A stretch of DNA of 34,402 nucleotides from Desulfobacterales bacterium (GTDB lineage: Bacteria; Desulfobacterota; Desulfobacteria; Desulfobacterales; SpSt-501), in assembly GCA_030834695.1 (NCBI GenBank), contig JAUQXK010000075.1, forward strand, positions 1 to 34,402, given 5' to 3'. Shown here one piece after another: positions 7,674-14,837 of this stretch. How positions within the stretch are numbered: position 1 is the stretch's first letter; every line of letters begins with the position of its first letter. The translations under genes and the position numbers were made by a program. Below the pieces are notes generated by a model. The model saw nothing but the letters and a program-made list of their open reading frames with translations, did not search any database and was not told where the DNA came from.

Positions 7674-8915
7674 TCATTTCTCCAGCGCGGCTTTTAGCAG
7701 GCAGTGCAGCAGCACATTGCAGCCGGCTTCGCAGTCCTCCCAGCGGGTGTTTTCGATCTCGACATGGCTGCGGCCGCCGATGCTCGGGACGAAAATCATC
7801 GCGGTGGGGCAGACCTGGTTGGCATAGCTGGCGTCGTGGCCGGCGCCGCTCACCCAAAGCATGTTGGAGTAGCCGAGCTCATTGGCGACATCCAGCACGC
7901 GCTGGACCAGCCTTTCGTCGAAGGGAGAGTGGTTGACCCGCCAGGTCTCTTCGATCTTGATCGGGCAGCCGTGGCGGCTGGCGACCGCCTCGACGTCCTT
8001 GCGCAGCAGGTCCCAGGATTTCAGTGCCAGGTCGTCGTCCCAGGAACGGATATCCACGGTAAAGTGCACGCGGTCGGGAATGATGTTGCGGGAATTGGGG
8101 TAATTCTGAATCTCACCGACCGTGGCTACCATGTTCCCTCCCATGCGGCCAGGCAGCTCTCTAACTTTGAGAATCATCTCGGCCGCTGCCACCAGGGCAT
8201 CGTGGCGGCCATCCATCGGGGTCGGGCCGACCTGGTTGGCTTCGCCGGTGAGGTAGATGTCGTACCAGTGCAGGCAGAGAATGCCCTTGGGCGCGCCGAT
8301 GCGTTTTTTCTGCCGTTCCAGCATCGGCCCCTGCTCAATGTGGAACTCGTAGTAGCAGTGCACGGGGAACTTCTGGCAGAGCGCCTTGCCCTTATAGCCG
8401 ATCCGGATCAACTCCTCCTCGAAACGTTTGCCGGCGATGTCCCGGCGGTCGTAGACCCAGTCGCGTTGGAGGGCGCCGGCCCACACGCCCGAGCCCACCA
8501 TGGCCGGGGCAAAGCGCGAGCCCTCCTCGTTGGTCCAGTCGACGATGACCATGGGTCGTTCCGTCTGCACCTTATGGTCATGCAGGGTCCGCATCACCTC
8601 GAGCATCCCCATCACGCCTAAAATACCGTCGAAGCGGCCGCCCTTGGGCTGGGAGTCGATATGCGAGCCGCTCATCACCGGCGGCAGGGCATTGTTCTTG
8701 CCGGGCCGGCGACCGAAAATATTCCCCATTTCATCGACGCTGATTTCACAGTCGATTTCCCTGAGCCACTTGACGAAGAGGTCGCGAGCCTGCCTGTCTT
8801 CGTCGGTCAGCGTGAGCCGCTGGACGCCGCCGGCAGCGGTGCCGCCGATCCTGGCCATTTCCTCCAGGGTGGATTGCAGCCGCTGGCCGCTCACGCGCAA
8901 TTTCTTCAGGTCCAT
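7674..8915 (-). CDS. Zn-dependent M20-type amidase: beta-ureidopropionase / N-carbamoyl-amino-acid hydrolase
   Basis: The protein is 413 residues when started at ATG 8913-8915, which has a GGAGGG site 6 bases upstream; an earlier in-frame ATG lacks one. It carries the metal and catalytic motifs of the hydantoinase/carbamoylase amidase family: SGSHIDSQPKGGRFDGILG (metal His and Asp), TNEEGSRF (Glu-Glu), HIEQGPMLE, and the C-terminal SGAGHDA metal histidine. In the family it removes the carbamoyl group from N-carbamoyl-beta-alanine or N-carbamoyl-amino acids, releasing CO2 and ammonia. Beside dihydropyrimidinase, beta-ureidopropionase is the most likely activity, which completes the reductive pyrimidine pathway. 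Allantoate amidohydrolase is the main alternative. Confidence 0.87.
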   Translation of the reverse strand: MDLKKLRVSGQRLQSTLEEMARIGGTAAGGVQRLTLTDEDRQARDLFVKWLREIDCEISVDEMGNIFGRRPGKNNALPPVMSGSHIDSQPKGGRFDGILGVMGMLEVMRTLHDHKVQTERPMVIVDWTNEEGSRFAPAMVGSGVWAGALQRDWVYDRRDIAGKRFEEELIRIGYKGKALCQKFPVHCYYEFHIEQGPMLERQKKRIGAPKGILCLHWYDIYLTGEANQVGPTPMDGRHDALVAAAEMILKVRELPGRMGGNMVATVGEIQNYPNSRNIIPDRVHFTVDIRSWDDDLALKSWDLLRKDVEAVASRHGCPIKIEETWRVNHSPFDERLVQRVLDVANELGYSNMLWVSGAGHDASYANQVCPTAMIFVPSIGGRSHVEIENTRWEDCEAGCNVLLHCLLKAALEK

Positions 8916-9004
8916 TTTTCCCTCCGATCGGTTGATAGGTTGCGCAACAGATCCCGGCTTTCCGCCATGGAACCCCATACAATAAATGACCCCCGGAGCA
9001 AATT

Positions 9005-10183
9005 TTAGCCGGGCGATATCGTCCCCACCATGACGTTCACCTTAAGACCTCCATGGATGAATGGATATTCCCGAACCGGCGATCCGATTTCCGGCCGGCT
9101 CCGGCCCGCCGGAACCACCAAGATGAAATTCCAGCCGCGGTAGTGGCTCTGCAGCCGCGCAATGATGGCGTCGGCCAACTCGCGGCTCTCGGAGGCTTTG
9201 CCGATGCGGCGGCCGTACGGCGGGTTCAGCGCAACCAGGCCCGGGCGGTTGGTTACGTCACGGGGATCGAGCTCGAAAAAATCGCGGCGGGCGACGGAGA
9301 CCGCGTCAGCCAGAGAGCACCGCTGCAGGCATTCTTCCAACAGACGGCAGGCTTCCGGATCGATGTCCGATGCAAAAATGATGGGGCGGCCCAGTTCACG
9401 GATGCCTTCGGCTGGTTTGCGCCGCAGGAACTCCCAGCGCGTGGCGCGAAAACTCGGCCAGCCCATAAATGCAAAATGGCGGTACCAGCCCGGCGGTATA
9501 TTTTTCGCCATCAGTGCCGCTTCGAGAGAAAAGGTGCCGGCGCCGCACATGGGATCCAGGAACGGTCGGCCGCCGGAGAAGTCTGCGTGCATCAGAGCGG
9601 CAGCGGCCATGGTCTCCCGCAAAGGCGCCTTTCCGGAGTGGGTCTTAATCCCGCGCAGGTAGAGGTTCGGCCCGGTGCTGTCAATTGAGACGATGAAGCG
9701 GTCGTCCGTCCCGCGGACGAACACCTGCTGATCGAGCCCCGCAGGCGCCGGTGATGCCGCCGGGTTTGTTGTCTGCTGCAGCCGCTCGCGGATGAAGCCG
9801 GCCAGACGGTCCGCAATCGCGTCGGTATGATGCAGCCGGCAATGGTGGGTGGTTACGTGCAACCTGGGCGTTGTTCCTGCGGGAACGAAAAGCTCCCAGG
9901 GGAATTGGGAGACGGCTTTCTCGAACGACCGAAAGGCGGAAGCGCGGAAGGAGTGAATCCGCATCAGGATCCGGCTGGCGGTGCGCAGATTCAGATTGGC
10001 GAGATAGGCTTCATGCAGCCGGGCGCTGAACTCCACGCCGCCGAACACCGCCTGCCCGCTCAGCCCCAAAGCCGTCAGCTCCTGTGTGCAAAGCGTTTCA
10101 AAGCCCGGAGCCGTGATGGCGAAGAAATCGTGGGCCTTGCCGATAACGTGGCGTTTGATTCGTTTTTCGAGAGATTGAAGCAT
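9005..10183 (-). CDS. THUMP-domain class I SAM-dependent RNA methyltransferase (RlmL N-terminal-domain-like)
   Basis: The 392-residue protein begins with a ferredoxin-like and THUMP RNA-binding region (about residues 15-165, including FFAITAPGFETLCTQEL). A Rossmann methyltransferase domain follows, with motif I FLDPMCGAGTFSLEAALMA near residue 205 and the base-methylation motif LNPPYGRRIG near 322. The NPPY signature indicates N-methylation of a nucleobase; relatives modify 23S rRNA guanine (RlmL/YpsC type). A GGAG lies 8 bases before the ATG at 10183. It stands alone, divergent from the DUF362 gene. Confidence 0.87.
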   Translation of the reverse strand: MLQSLEKRIKRHVIGKAHDFFAITAPGFETLCTQELTALGLSGQAVFGGVEFSARLHEAYLANLNLRTASRILMRIHSFRASAFRSFEKAVSQFPWELFVPAGTTPRLHVTTHHCRLHHTDAIADRLAGFIRERLQQTTNPAASPAPAGLDQQVFVRGTDDRFIVSIDSTGPNLYLRGIKTHSGKAPLRETMAAAALMHADFSGGRPFLDPMCGAGTFSLEAALMAKNIPPGWYRHFAFMGWPSFRATRWEFLRRKPAEGIRELGRPIIFASDIDPEACRLLEECLQRCSLADAVSVARRDFFELDPRDVTNRPGLVALNPPYGRRIGKASESRELADAIIARLQSHYRGWNFILVVPAGRSRPEIGSPVREYPFIHGGLKVNVMVGTISPG

Positions 10184-10330
10184 GCGTCGGCTCCGGTTGC
10201 CTTTTCGATTGGCCCGCGCTATATGCCCCCGGCAGATCGCAGGGGGGTCTCATGAAAAGACGGCCCACCTTAAAGGAAAAGCATTCAGGGATCAAGGCAA
10301 AGACGCAGGCAGGTCGGCGGCACGGGCGGT

Positions 10331-11506
10331 ATGGACTTGAATAGGGTTATTTTTCATTCGACGGATTACCATTACCGCTCGCTGATGCCGGCGGTTTCCG
10401 GACTGCTGGATCGCCTCGGGCCGCTTCACATCGGGTCTGGGGCGAAGGTCCTCATCAAGCCTAATTTTCTGGCCCCGGCCAAACCGGATCGGGCGATGAC
10501 CACGCACCCCATGGTTCTGAGGGCGGTGGTTGAATATGTGCTCCAGCGGGGCGCTGCGCCCCTCGTGGCCGACAGCCCGGGGATGGGGACCTTCGAGCGC
10601 CTGCTGCGCGAGGGCGGCTATGCCGAGGCGCTCAGGGGTCTGGATGTCGAATTGCGTCCATTCAGGGAATCGATCCAGGTGGACATCGGCGAGCCGTTTG
10701 GAAAGATCGCCATCGCCCGGGAGGCCATGGAGGCGGATGCGGTCATCAACCTCCCCAAATTGAAGACGCATGCCATGATGATGCTGACGCTGGGAGTGAA
10801 AAACCTTTTCGGCTGCATCGTCGGTCTCGCCAAAGTGCAATGGCACATGCGCAGCGGGGTCAACCGGCACCTGTTCGCTCGACTCCTCGTCCAGATTTAT
10901 CGGGCTGTCAACCCTGCGGTCACTCTGGTGGACGGAATCCTGGGAATGGAAGGCCAAGGCCCGGGCAGAAGCGGCACCCCGCGGCGGATGGGCCTGCTGG
11001 TCGCTGGCGCCAGCGCTCCGGCCGTGGACATGGCAGTCTGCCGCCTGTTGCAGGTGCCGGCAGATGAGCTGCCGACCCACCGGGCGGCGGTGGAACTGGG
11101 CCTGGCCCCCCGCGACATCTCCATCAGCGGGAAATTCCAGCCGATCGGGGATTTCAGTCTGCCGGTTCTGGGCCCGCTGACGTTCGGACCCCGGCGGTTG
11201 GAGCCTCTCATTCGCCGGCACCTCATTCAGCGCCCGGCGGTCGAGGCCGACAAATGCCGGATGTGCGGCGAGTGCTGGCGTCACTGCCCGGCCCAGGCCA
11301 TCACGCCCCACGCAAGAGCGATCGAATTTGACTTCGATCGCTGCATCCGCTGCTATTGCTGCGCGGAGATGTGCCCTCACGGTGCGCTGGCCGCGGTCGA
11401 AACCGGTCCCGCTAAAGCGATTCGACGTCTGTCCGCCTTAAGAGACCGCGTCGTCCACCGCCTGGACCGCAAGGGTTCGAGCGGGTCGAAAGGATCGCCG
11501 CATTGA
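10331..11506 (+). CDS. DUF362 protein with C-terminal 2x[4Fe-4S] ferredoxin domain
   Basis: The 391-residue protein has the DUF362 region at about residues 35-250, including VLIKPNFLAP, a THPMVLRAVVEYV segment and the conserved INLPKLKTHAMMMLTLGVKN. It ends with a ferredoxin domain: CRMCGECWRHCP near 312 and CIRCYCCAEMCP near 337. These eight cysteines fit two 4Fe-4S clusters. The function of the family is not established; it is common in strict anaerobes and is thought to be redox-related. The upstream spacer has only a weak ribosome binding site. The extreme C-terminus is a short basic, Ser/Gly-rich tail. It precedes ssb by about 110 bases that contain nested inverted repeats. Confidence 0.85.
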   Translation: MDLNRVIFHSTDYHYRSLMPAVSGLLDRLGPLHIGSGAKVLIKPNFLAPAKPDRAMTTHPMVLRAVVEYVLQRGAAPLVADSPGMGTFERLLREGGYAEALRGLDVELRPFRESIQVDIGEPFGKIAIAREAMEADAVINLPKLKTHAMMMLTLGVKNLFGCIVGLAKVQWHMRSGVNRHLFARLLVQIYRAVNPAVTLVDGILGMEGQGPGRSGTPRRMGLLVAGASAPAVDMAVCRLLQVPADELPTHRAAVELGLAPRDISISGKFQPIGDFSLPVLGPLTFGPRRLEPLIRRHLIQRPAVEADKCRMCGECWRHCPAQAITPHARAIEFDFDRCIRCYCCAEMCPHGALAAVETGPAKAIRRLSALRDRVVHRLDRKGSSGSKGSPH

Positions 11507-11519
11507 CTTTGAGGGGTGA

Positions 11520-11593
11520 TTTGGGTATGCGGTGTTTCGGCGTTTGGGTATTTAGTTTTTTCGCCAAACACCCAAGGGCCTGAATACCCAAAC
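11520..11593. repeat. Nested inverted and direct repeats upstream of ssb
   Basis: GTTTGGGTATT (11542-11552) recurs as its exact reverse complement AATACCCAAAC at 11583-11593. Inside lies GGTGTTTCGGCG (11531-11542) against CGCCAAACACC (11563-11573), and TTTGGGTAT also occurs directly at about 11520-11527. A TTTTTT run at 11556-11561 sits in the middle. The structure can fold as alternative hairpins. It may be a low-complexity repeat family element, or it may terminate the DUF362 transcript ahead of ssb. Confidence 0.5.
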
Positions 11594-11616
11594 AACGAGC
11601 AGAATGAGGAGGAGCT

Positions 11617-12045
11617 ATGGCCGGCATCAACAAGGTCATCATCATCGGTCGCCTGGGGAACGACCCGGAAGTCCGTTATACCCCCAGCGGGGCAGCTGTT
11701 GCGAAATTCAGTGTCGCCACATCCGAGGAATGGAAAGACAAGAATACCGGGGAGAAAAAAGAGCGCACCGAATGGCATCGCATCACGGTCTGGGGCAAAC
11801 TCGGGGAAATCTGCGGCGAATATCTGGCTAAGGGCCGCCAAGTATACGTGGAGGGCCGCCTTCAGACCAGCTCCTATGATGACAAGGACGGAGTGAAGCG
11901 CTATTCCACGGAGATCGTCGCTTCGGATGTTCAATTTCTGGGATCGAAGGAATCCGGCGGCGGGCGCCCCAGCGGAGGCGCTCCTCCACGCGAATCGTCG
12001 GGAGCCCAGGGACCCCCTCCAGCTGACGACGATATCCCCTTCTGA
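11617..12045 (+). CDS. ssb: Single-stranded DNA-binding protein
   Basis: The 142-residue protein has an N-terminal OB fold at about residues 1-108 starting [25 protein letters not shown], the typical SSB opening with the [32 protein letters not shown] core. A short flexible Gly/Ser/Pro linker follows, and the acidic tip DDDIPF at the end recruits partner proteins. The length is slightly below that of E. coli SSB because the linker is short. GGAGGAG lies just upstream of the ATG. A classic intrinsic terminator follows at 12127. Confidence 0.96.
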   Translation: MAGINKVIIIGRLGNDPEVRYTPSGAAVAKFSVATSEEWKDKNTGEKKERTEWHRITVWGKLGEICGEYLAKGRQVYVEGRLQTSSYDDKDGVKRYSTEIVASDVQFLGSKESGGGRPSGGAPPRESSGAQGPPPADDDIPF

Positions 12046-12126
12046 CCGGACAAGTCCCTGGTTCCTAAAATTAGGATTTGCCGGAAGTCCGCTATCTGGT
12101 TGTTTCTCTTCGTCTGGTCAGCCGCC

Positions 12127-12165
12127 GAGGGTTTCCGACTGAAGGTTGGAAACCCTCTTCTTTTT
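12127..12165 (+). terminator. Intrinsic terminator after ssb
   Basis: GAGGGTTTCC (12127-12136) pairs perfectly with GGAAACCCTC (12148-12157) around an 11-base loop and is followed by TTCTTTTTC. It lies 81 bases after the ssb stop, in the right orientation. Confidence 0.88.
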
Positions 12166-12614
12166 CGGCCTTGCGAGACTACAGGAATTAAGGCGAGGCC
12201 TGCACGCCAACCTTATCTCTTCCAAGGCTTTTAATCGACCCTACGATTGCTGCTTCCTTATCCAATGCACGTTCCATGAGTGATCGAAAAATACATGATT
12301 GACCCCTTCGCCGTTTTCGAGTCATTCCGGGTACGAATAAAGCGCTCATCCCCCCTGCTCCTTAACGACCCATGCCGGGCGACCCAAAATCTAAAGAGTC
12401 AATTCTGCATAATCCCGTAGTCGGATTTCCTTTTCCAGAAGGCTGATATTCTGGCCGGCCAGGACATTTATCAGCGTTACGGCCTGATGGATCACGGCGC
12501 CGCATGGACCGACCCCCTGTTTCCAGGCCGGCTCAGGAGAATCCAGCTTTCTGCCACCTCCTCCCCCCACGCCGCCTGAACGGCGGATTTCCGGTAGGCG
12601 CCGCTAATGCAAGC
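12166..12614. other. Gene-free region with a possible gene relic
   Basis: No intact gene is visible across about 450 bases between the ssb terminator and the convergent kinase-BON gene. The segment at 12421-12579 reads like a fragment of nitric-oxide reductase and is listed separately. A GCCGCC/GGCGG inverted repeat (12571-12586) lies just after it. I see nothing recognisable in 12166-12417. Confidence 0.5.
12421..12579 (+). pseudogene. Possible remnant of quinol-dependent nitric-oxide reductase large subunit (N-terminal segment)
   Basis: In this frame the translation includes ADILAGQDIYQRYGLMDHG, which closely resembles the conserved N-terminal periplasmic segment of single-subunit quinol NO reductases (pattern: DIxAGQxxxQxxGLMDxGxxxG). 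The frame opens after a TAG at 12418 and closes at TGA 12577-12579; beyond the match the translation turns to unrelated Pro/Ser/Arg-rich sequence. No start codon, ribosome binding site or transmembrane segments are present, so if the match is right this is a decayed fragment of a gene normally over 700 codons. The recognition is by memory of the family and needs a search. Confidence 0.42.
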
Positions 12615-13433
12615 CTATACCGTCGCGGCAGGCATAACCATCACGTCTAGCTTGACATGCTCCACACCCGCAATACCTCTGACGGTATGCGCGATGCGCT
12701 CCCTGTCCTCGTGGGTGTAAACCATGCCGGAGATATGCACCACGCCTTTTTCCAGCACCTCCACCTTCACCCCTATCGACTGGAGGTCGTGTTCCGATAA
12801 GGCGGCCTCGACCCTTTTTGTCTGGGATAGGCGCTCAAGGGCATCGAGCGCGTAGACGTTGCAGGCCTTCAGCTCCGGTAAGCGAGCGATTTCAACGATG
12901 GTCTGTGCGGCTCTCTGGATGCCGACCTTGGCCGGATTGACGCACAGGTCATACAGGGATGGATCCTCCCGGTCCCTGTGGAAGGCATATTGGAAAAACC
13001 CCTTATCCTGTCGGTCGCGGGTGCGGATCACTTTTTGTGCGGCGTCCCGCGAAAACCCCCTTTCCTTCATCAGATTGGCGATGCGCCGCTCCTGGTCAGC
13101 CGTAACCAGGACATGCATGGCGCAGCTGAAATCCTGCAGCAGGACCTGGCTTCCGTGGCCGATGAAGACCCCTTCGCCTGCGCGGGCCGCCCCATAAATA
13201 ACCGACGCGATCAGATGTGCGTAAACCTCCGGCTTCTCGCCCATCAGCCGCCCGAGCCAGCTGGGGGCTTTTTCTTGAAACTCATCCAGCCTCCCAACGT
13301 CCAGGCCCATTCGGATAGCCTCCTCCCTGAGCCTGGAATCGTCATAGAGTGTCACCTTCAGATCGCCCGCGACGCTTCGAGCTACTTCCAAGCCGTCGCA
13401 GCCGATGCTTTGCGTAATGGTAATCAACGTCAT
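12615..13433 (-). CDS. Cytidylate-kinase-like protein fused to a C-terminal BON domain
   Basis: The 272-residue protein starts with a P-loop-kinase-type fold of the cytidylate-kinase-like family (residues 1-195). It shows ITITQSIGCDGLEVARSVA, YDDSRLREEA, GVFIGHGSQVLL and HVLVTADQERRIANLMKERG, where the last segment matches the lid/NMP kinase pattern. Residues about 200-268 form a BON domain (VEAALSEHDLQSIGVKVEVLEKGVVHISG), a fold that binds phospholipid or other ligands. The usual P-loop Lys is not visible: the glycine-rich turn reads SIGCDGLEVA. Catalysis is therefore uncertain, although other cytidylate-kinase-like proteins also depart from the GKS form. Ends convergently toward ssb. The ATG at 13433 has a GGAGGT site 6-8 bases upstream. 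Confidence 0.75.
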   Translation of the reverse strand: MTLITITQSIGCDGLEVARSVAGDLKVTLYDDSRLREEAIRMGLDVGRLDEFQEKAPSWLGRLMGEKPEVYAHLIASVIYGAARAGEGVFIGHGSQVLLQDFSCAMHVLVTADQERRIANLMKERGFSRDAAQKVIRTRDRQDKGFFQYAFHRDREDPSLYDLCVNPAKVGIQRAAQTIVEIARLPELKACNVYALDALERLSQTKRVEAALSEHDLQSIGVKVEVLEKGVVHISGMVYTHEDRERIAHTVRGIAGVEHVKLDVMVMPAATV

Positions 13434-13890
13434 TTCGACCTCCCCGGCACCGCCAGGAGCCTCCGTCCTTCGTGTGCATTTTCTCCTTAGGCTCGCACCG
13501 GCAGCCGCCTCATGCTCCAGAAGTTTACCCTCCTGCGCCGGCTGTCAAGGGCATCGGATACCTGTAGGCTTTTATTCTTTCTGGTCGCGGCAACACGGCT
13601 GGAATTGAACCCGGCCGCAATCGAACTCCTGAATCAAGCCAGCGCCTGATCAAAACCCGGCAAAATCCTGAACCCTGGATAGCCTGCTCGTTCAAGGCAC
13701 GCCGTCGATTTCGGCGCTCGTTTTTTTTACCGGCCGAAAGAGAAACGCTGCACGGCATCCGGGCCAATCAATGACCGCAGAATACTGTATTCACCCTATT
13801 GGTCCGGGTGAGGGGAGGAGCTATCTTTGAGTGAAAACGTCCACATGGTGAGGGGCAGTACCTTCCGCGTGTGGCATGAGGAGGTGAAAC
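13434..13890. other. Intergenic region with an isolated T-run hairpin
   Basis: A 457-base gap between the divergent kinase-BON gene and the small Cys-rich gene. It contains the kinase ribosome binding site and a short stem (CGCCG 13700-13704 with CGGCG 13712-13716) followed four bases later by eight T residues at 13721-13728. This resembles a weak plus-strand terminator with no plus-strand gene before it. Open frames in the region lack ribosome binding sites and recognisable content. Confidence 0.4.
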
Positions 13891-14070
13891 ATGAGCAGCG
13901 AATTCGCGATCAAGGCAAAGCGTTGCTGTTCGATTGAACACGATCGGCTCGTCGCAGAGATGGAAACCTGCGACAAATTGGCCAGCAGCCCATCGAAATG
14001 GCATCGATGCGCCCGCGCTACATCCCGCAAAAGCTCGGCACGCGCAAAGACGTGCATGCTGCGCAAATAA
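13891..14070 (+). CDS. Small cysteine-rich protein, 59 aa
   Basis: A complete short frame starts at ATG 13891 behind a near-perfect GAGGAGGTG site (13878-13886) and ends at TAA 14068-14070. The protein is basic, with five cysteines at residues 12, 13, 27, 40 and 55. The layout is RCC-x3-H, then an acidic stretch LVAEMETC, a WHRCARA segment and a SARAKTC ending. There is no signal peptide or membrane segment. I do not recognise a characterised family, but the even Cys spacing and strong start make it very likely real. It lies 112 bases upstream of the UGA-containing thioredoxin-like gene on the same strand, which suggests a role in thiol or metal chemistry, perhaps as a substrate. Confidence 0.72.
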   Translation: MSSEFAIKAKRCCSIEHDRLVAEMETCDKLASSPSKWHRCARATSRKSSARAKTCMLRK

Positions 14071-14182
14071 GCTCCCGTCTTTCGGGATGCAGCATACGTG
14101 ACCACCCGCAGGGAACCGTGCCGTATCCCTGAAGTATGGAAGCAGAACGGGATATGGCCGAACCGAATGAAGGAGGCCCACC

Positions 14183-14764
14183 ATGTCCGAAATCATCTGG
14201 GAAAAATCGCTTCAAAGCGCTTTGAAATCGGCCGAGAAAAGCCGCAGACCGATCTTTCAGGATTTTTGGTTCGATGGCTGACTGGGATGCAATGCGATGA
14301 ATACGGGTCCGTATTCGGAGGAAAAGGTCCGGCATTACATCGAAACCGAATTTGTTCCGGTAAAAAGTCAGTGCTTTTGGGACAAGCGCACGGATGCCAT
14401 GAAGCAGTTCGACATCGTATGGACACCTACGCTGATTGTGCACGACGCGACCGGCAAGGAGCATCACCGAGTGGTTGGTTTCGTCCCCACGGACGATTTT
14501 CTGGCGCACTTGAAACTCGGCAAGGGGAAAATGCATTTTAACCGCTTCCGCTTTGACGATGCCATCAAAGAGCTAACAGCGGTTGCGGAGCAGCACCCCG
14601 CTGCAGGGCCGGCCGCCGAGGCTGTTTTTTACCTTGGTGTTGCCAAATACTGGAAGAGCCATGACCCTAAAGGGCTGCGCTGGGCCTATGACGCGCTTGC
14701 CGCCCGCTTCCCCAACAGCGAATGGGCCCGAAGGGCTGAACCCTACAAGCAGATCTCTTCATAG
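14183..14764 (+). CDS. Selenocysteine-containing thioredoxin-like protein (UxxC), UGA at 14279-14281 read as Sec
   Basis: Reading from ATG 14183 (AGGAGG 6 bases upstream), 32 codons are followed by an in-frame TGA and then an uninterrupted frame to TAG 14762-14764: 193 residues with Sec33. The UGA falls exactly at the first catalytic position of a thioredoxin fold. PIFQDFWFDG precedes it and LGCNAM follows, giving U33-x-x-C36 where relatives have CxxC. The cis-proline is present in WTPTLIV (about Pro82). Residues about 120-190 form a TPR-like C-terminal region (FRFDDAIKELTAVAEQHP, then AVFYLGVAKY) that also occurs in Cys-containing homologues from Deltaproteobacteria. A hairpin with a GGTC loop sits 24 bases after the UGA. 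Gene callers that stop at UGA would start at 14297 and lose the active site. A plain nonsense mutation is the alternative. Confidence 0.88.
14299..14316 (+). promoter_or_regulatory. Putative bacterial SECIS element for the thioredoxin-like gene
   Basis: GAATACG (14299-14305) and CGTATTC (14310-14316) form a perfect 7-bp stem closed by the tetraloop GGTC (14306-14309). The loop begins 24 bases after the UGA, within the 16-37 base window described for bacterial SECIS elements. The loop has the G and U needed for SelB binding, like the GGUC loop of E. coli formate dehydrogenase mRNA. It lies within the coding sequence, as bacterial elements do. Confidence 0.82.
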
Positions 14765-14819
14765 GATCTCGGAAGAGGCTGTTTGTTTCAACCAGGTTAT
14801 CAAATGGTTCGATGAGTTG

Positions 14820-14832
14820 GCCGGCTCCCGGC
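14820..14832. terminator. Short GC-rich hairpin between the two convergent selenoprotein genes
   Basis: GCCGG and CCGGC form a 5-bp stem around a 3-base loop, 5 bases after the stop of the OsmC-like gene and about 55 bases after the thioredoxin-like stop. There is no T-run on either strand, so it is at best a weak or factor-assisted terminator. Confidence 0.3.
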
Positions 14833-14837
14833 TTCGA

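Noticed and set aside
10252-10344. Short plus-strand frame ahead of the DUF362 gene (starts MKRRPTLKEKHSG)
   Set aside because: Only about 30 codons, overlaps the DUF362 start in another frame, and the ribosome site is poor.
13525-13767. 80-codon minus-strand frame upstream of the kinase-BON gene
   Set aside because: Basic, low-information translation, no ribosome site, and runs through the T-run hairpin.
14183-14764. Reading the split thioredoxin-like gene as a simple pseudogene or frameshift
   Set aside because: The frame is intact on both sides, only one stop is present, it falls on the catalytic Cys, and a fitting SECIS hairpin follows. The same pattern occurs in the next gene.
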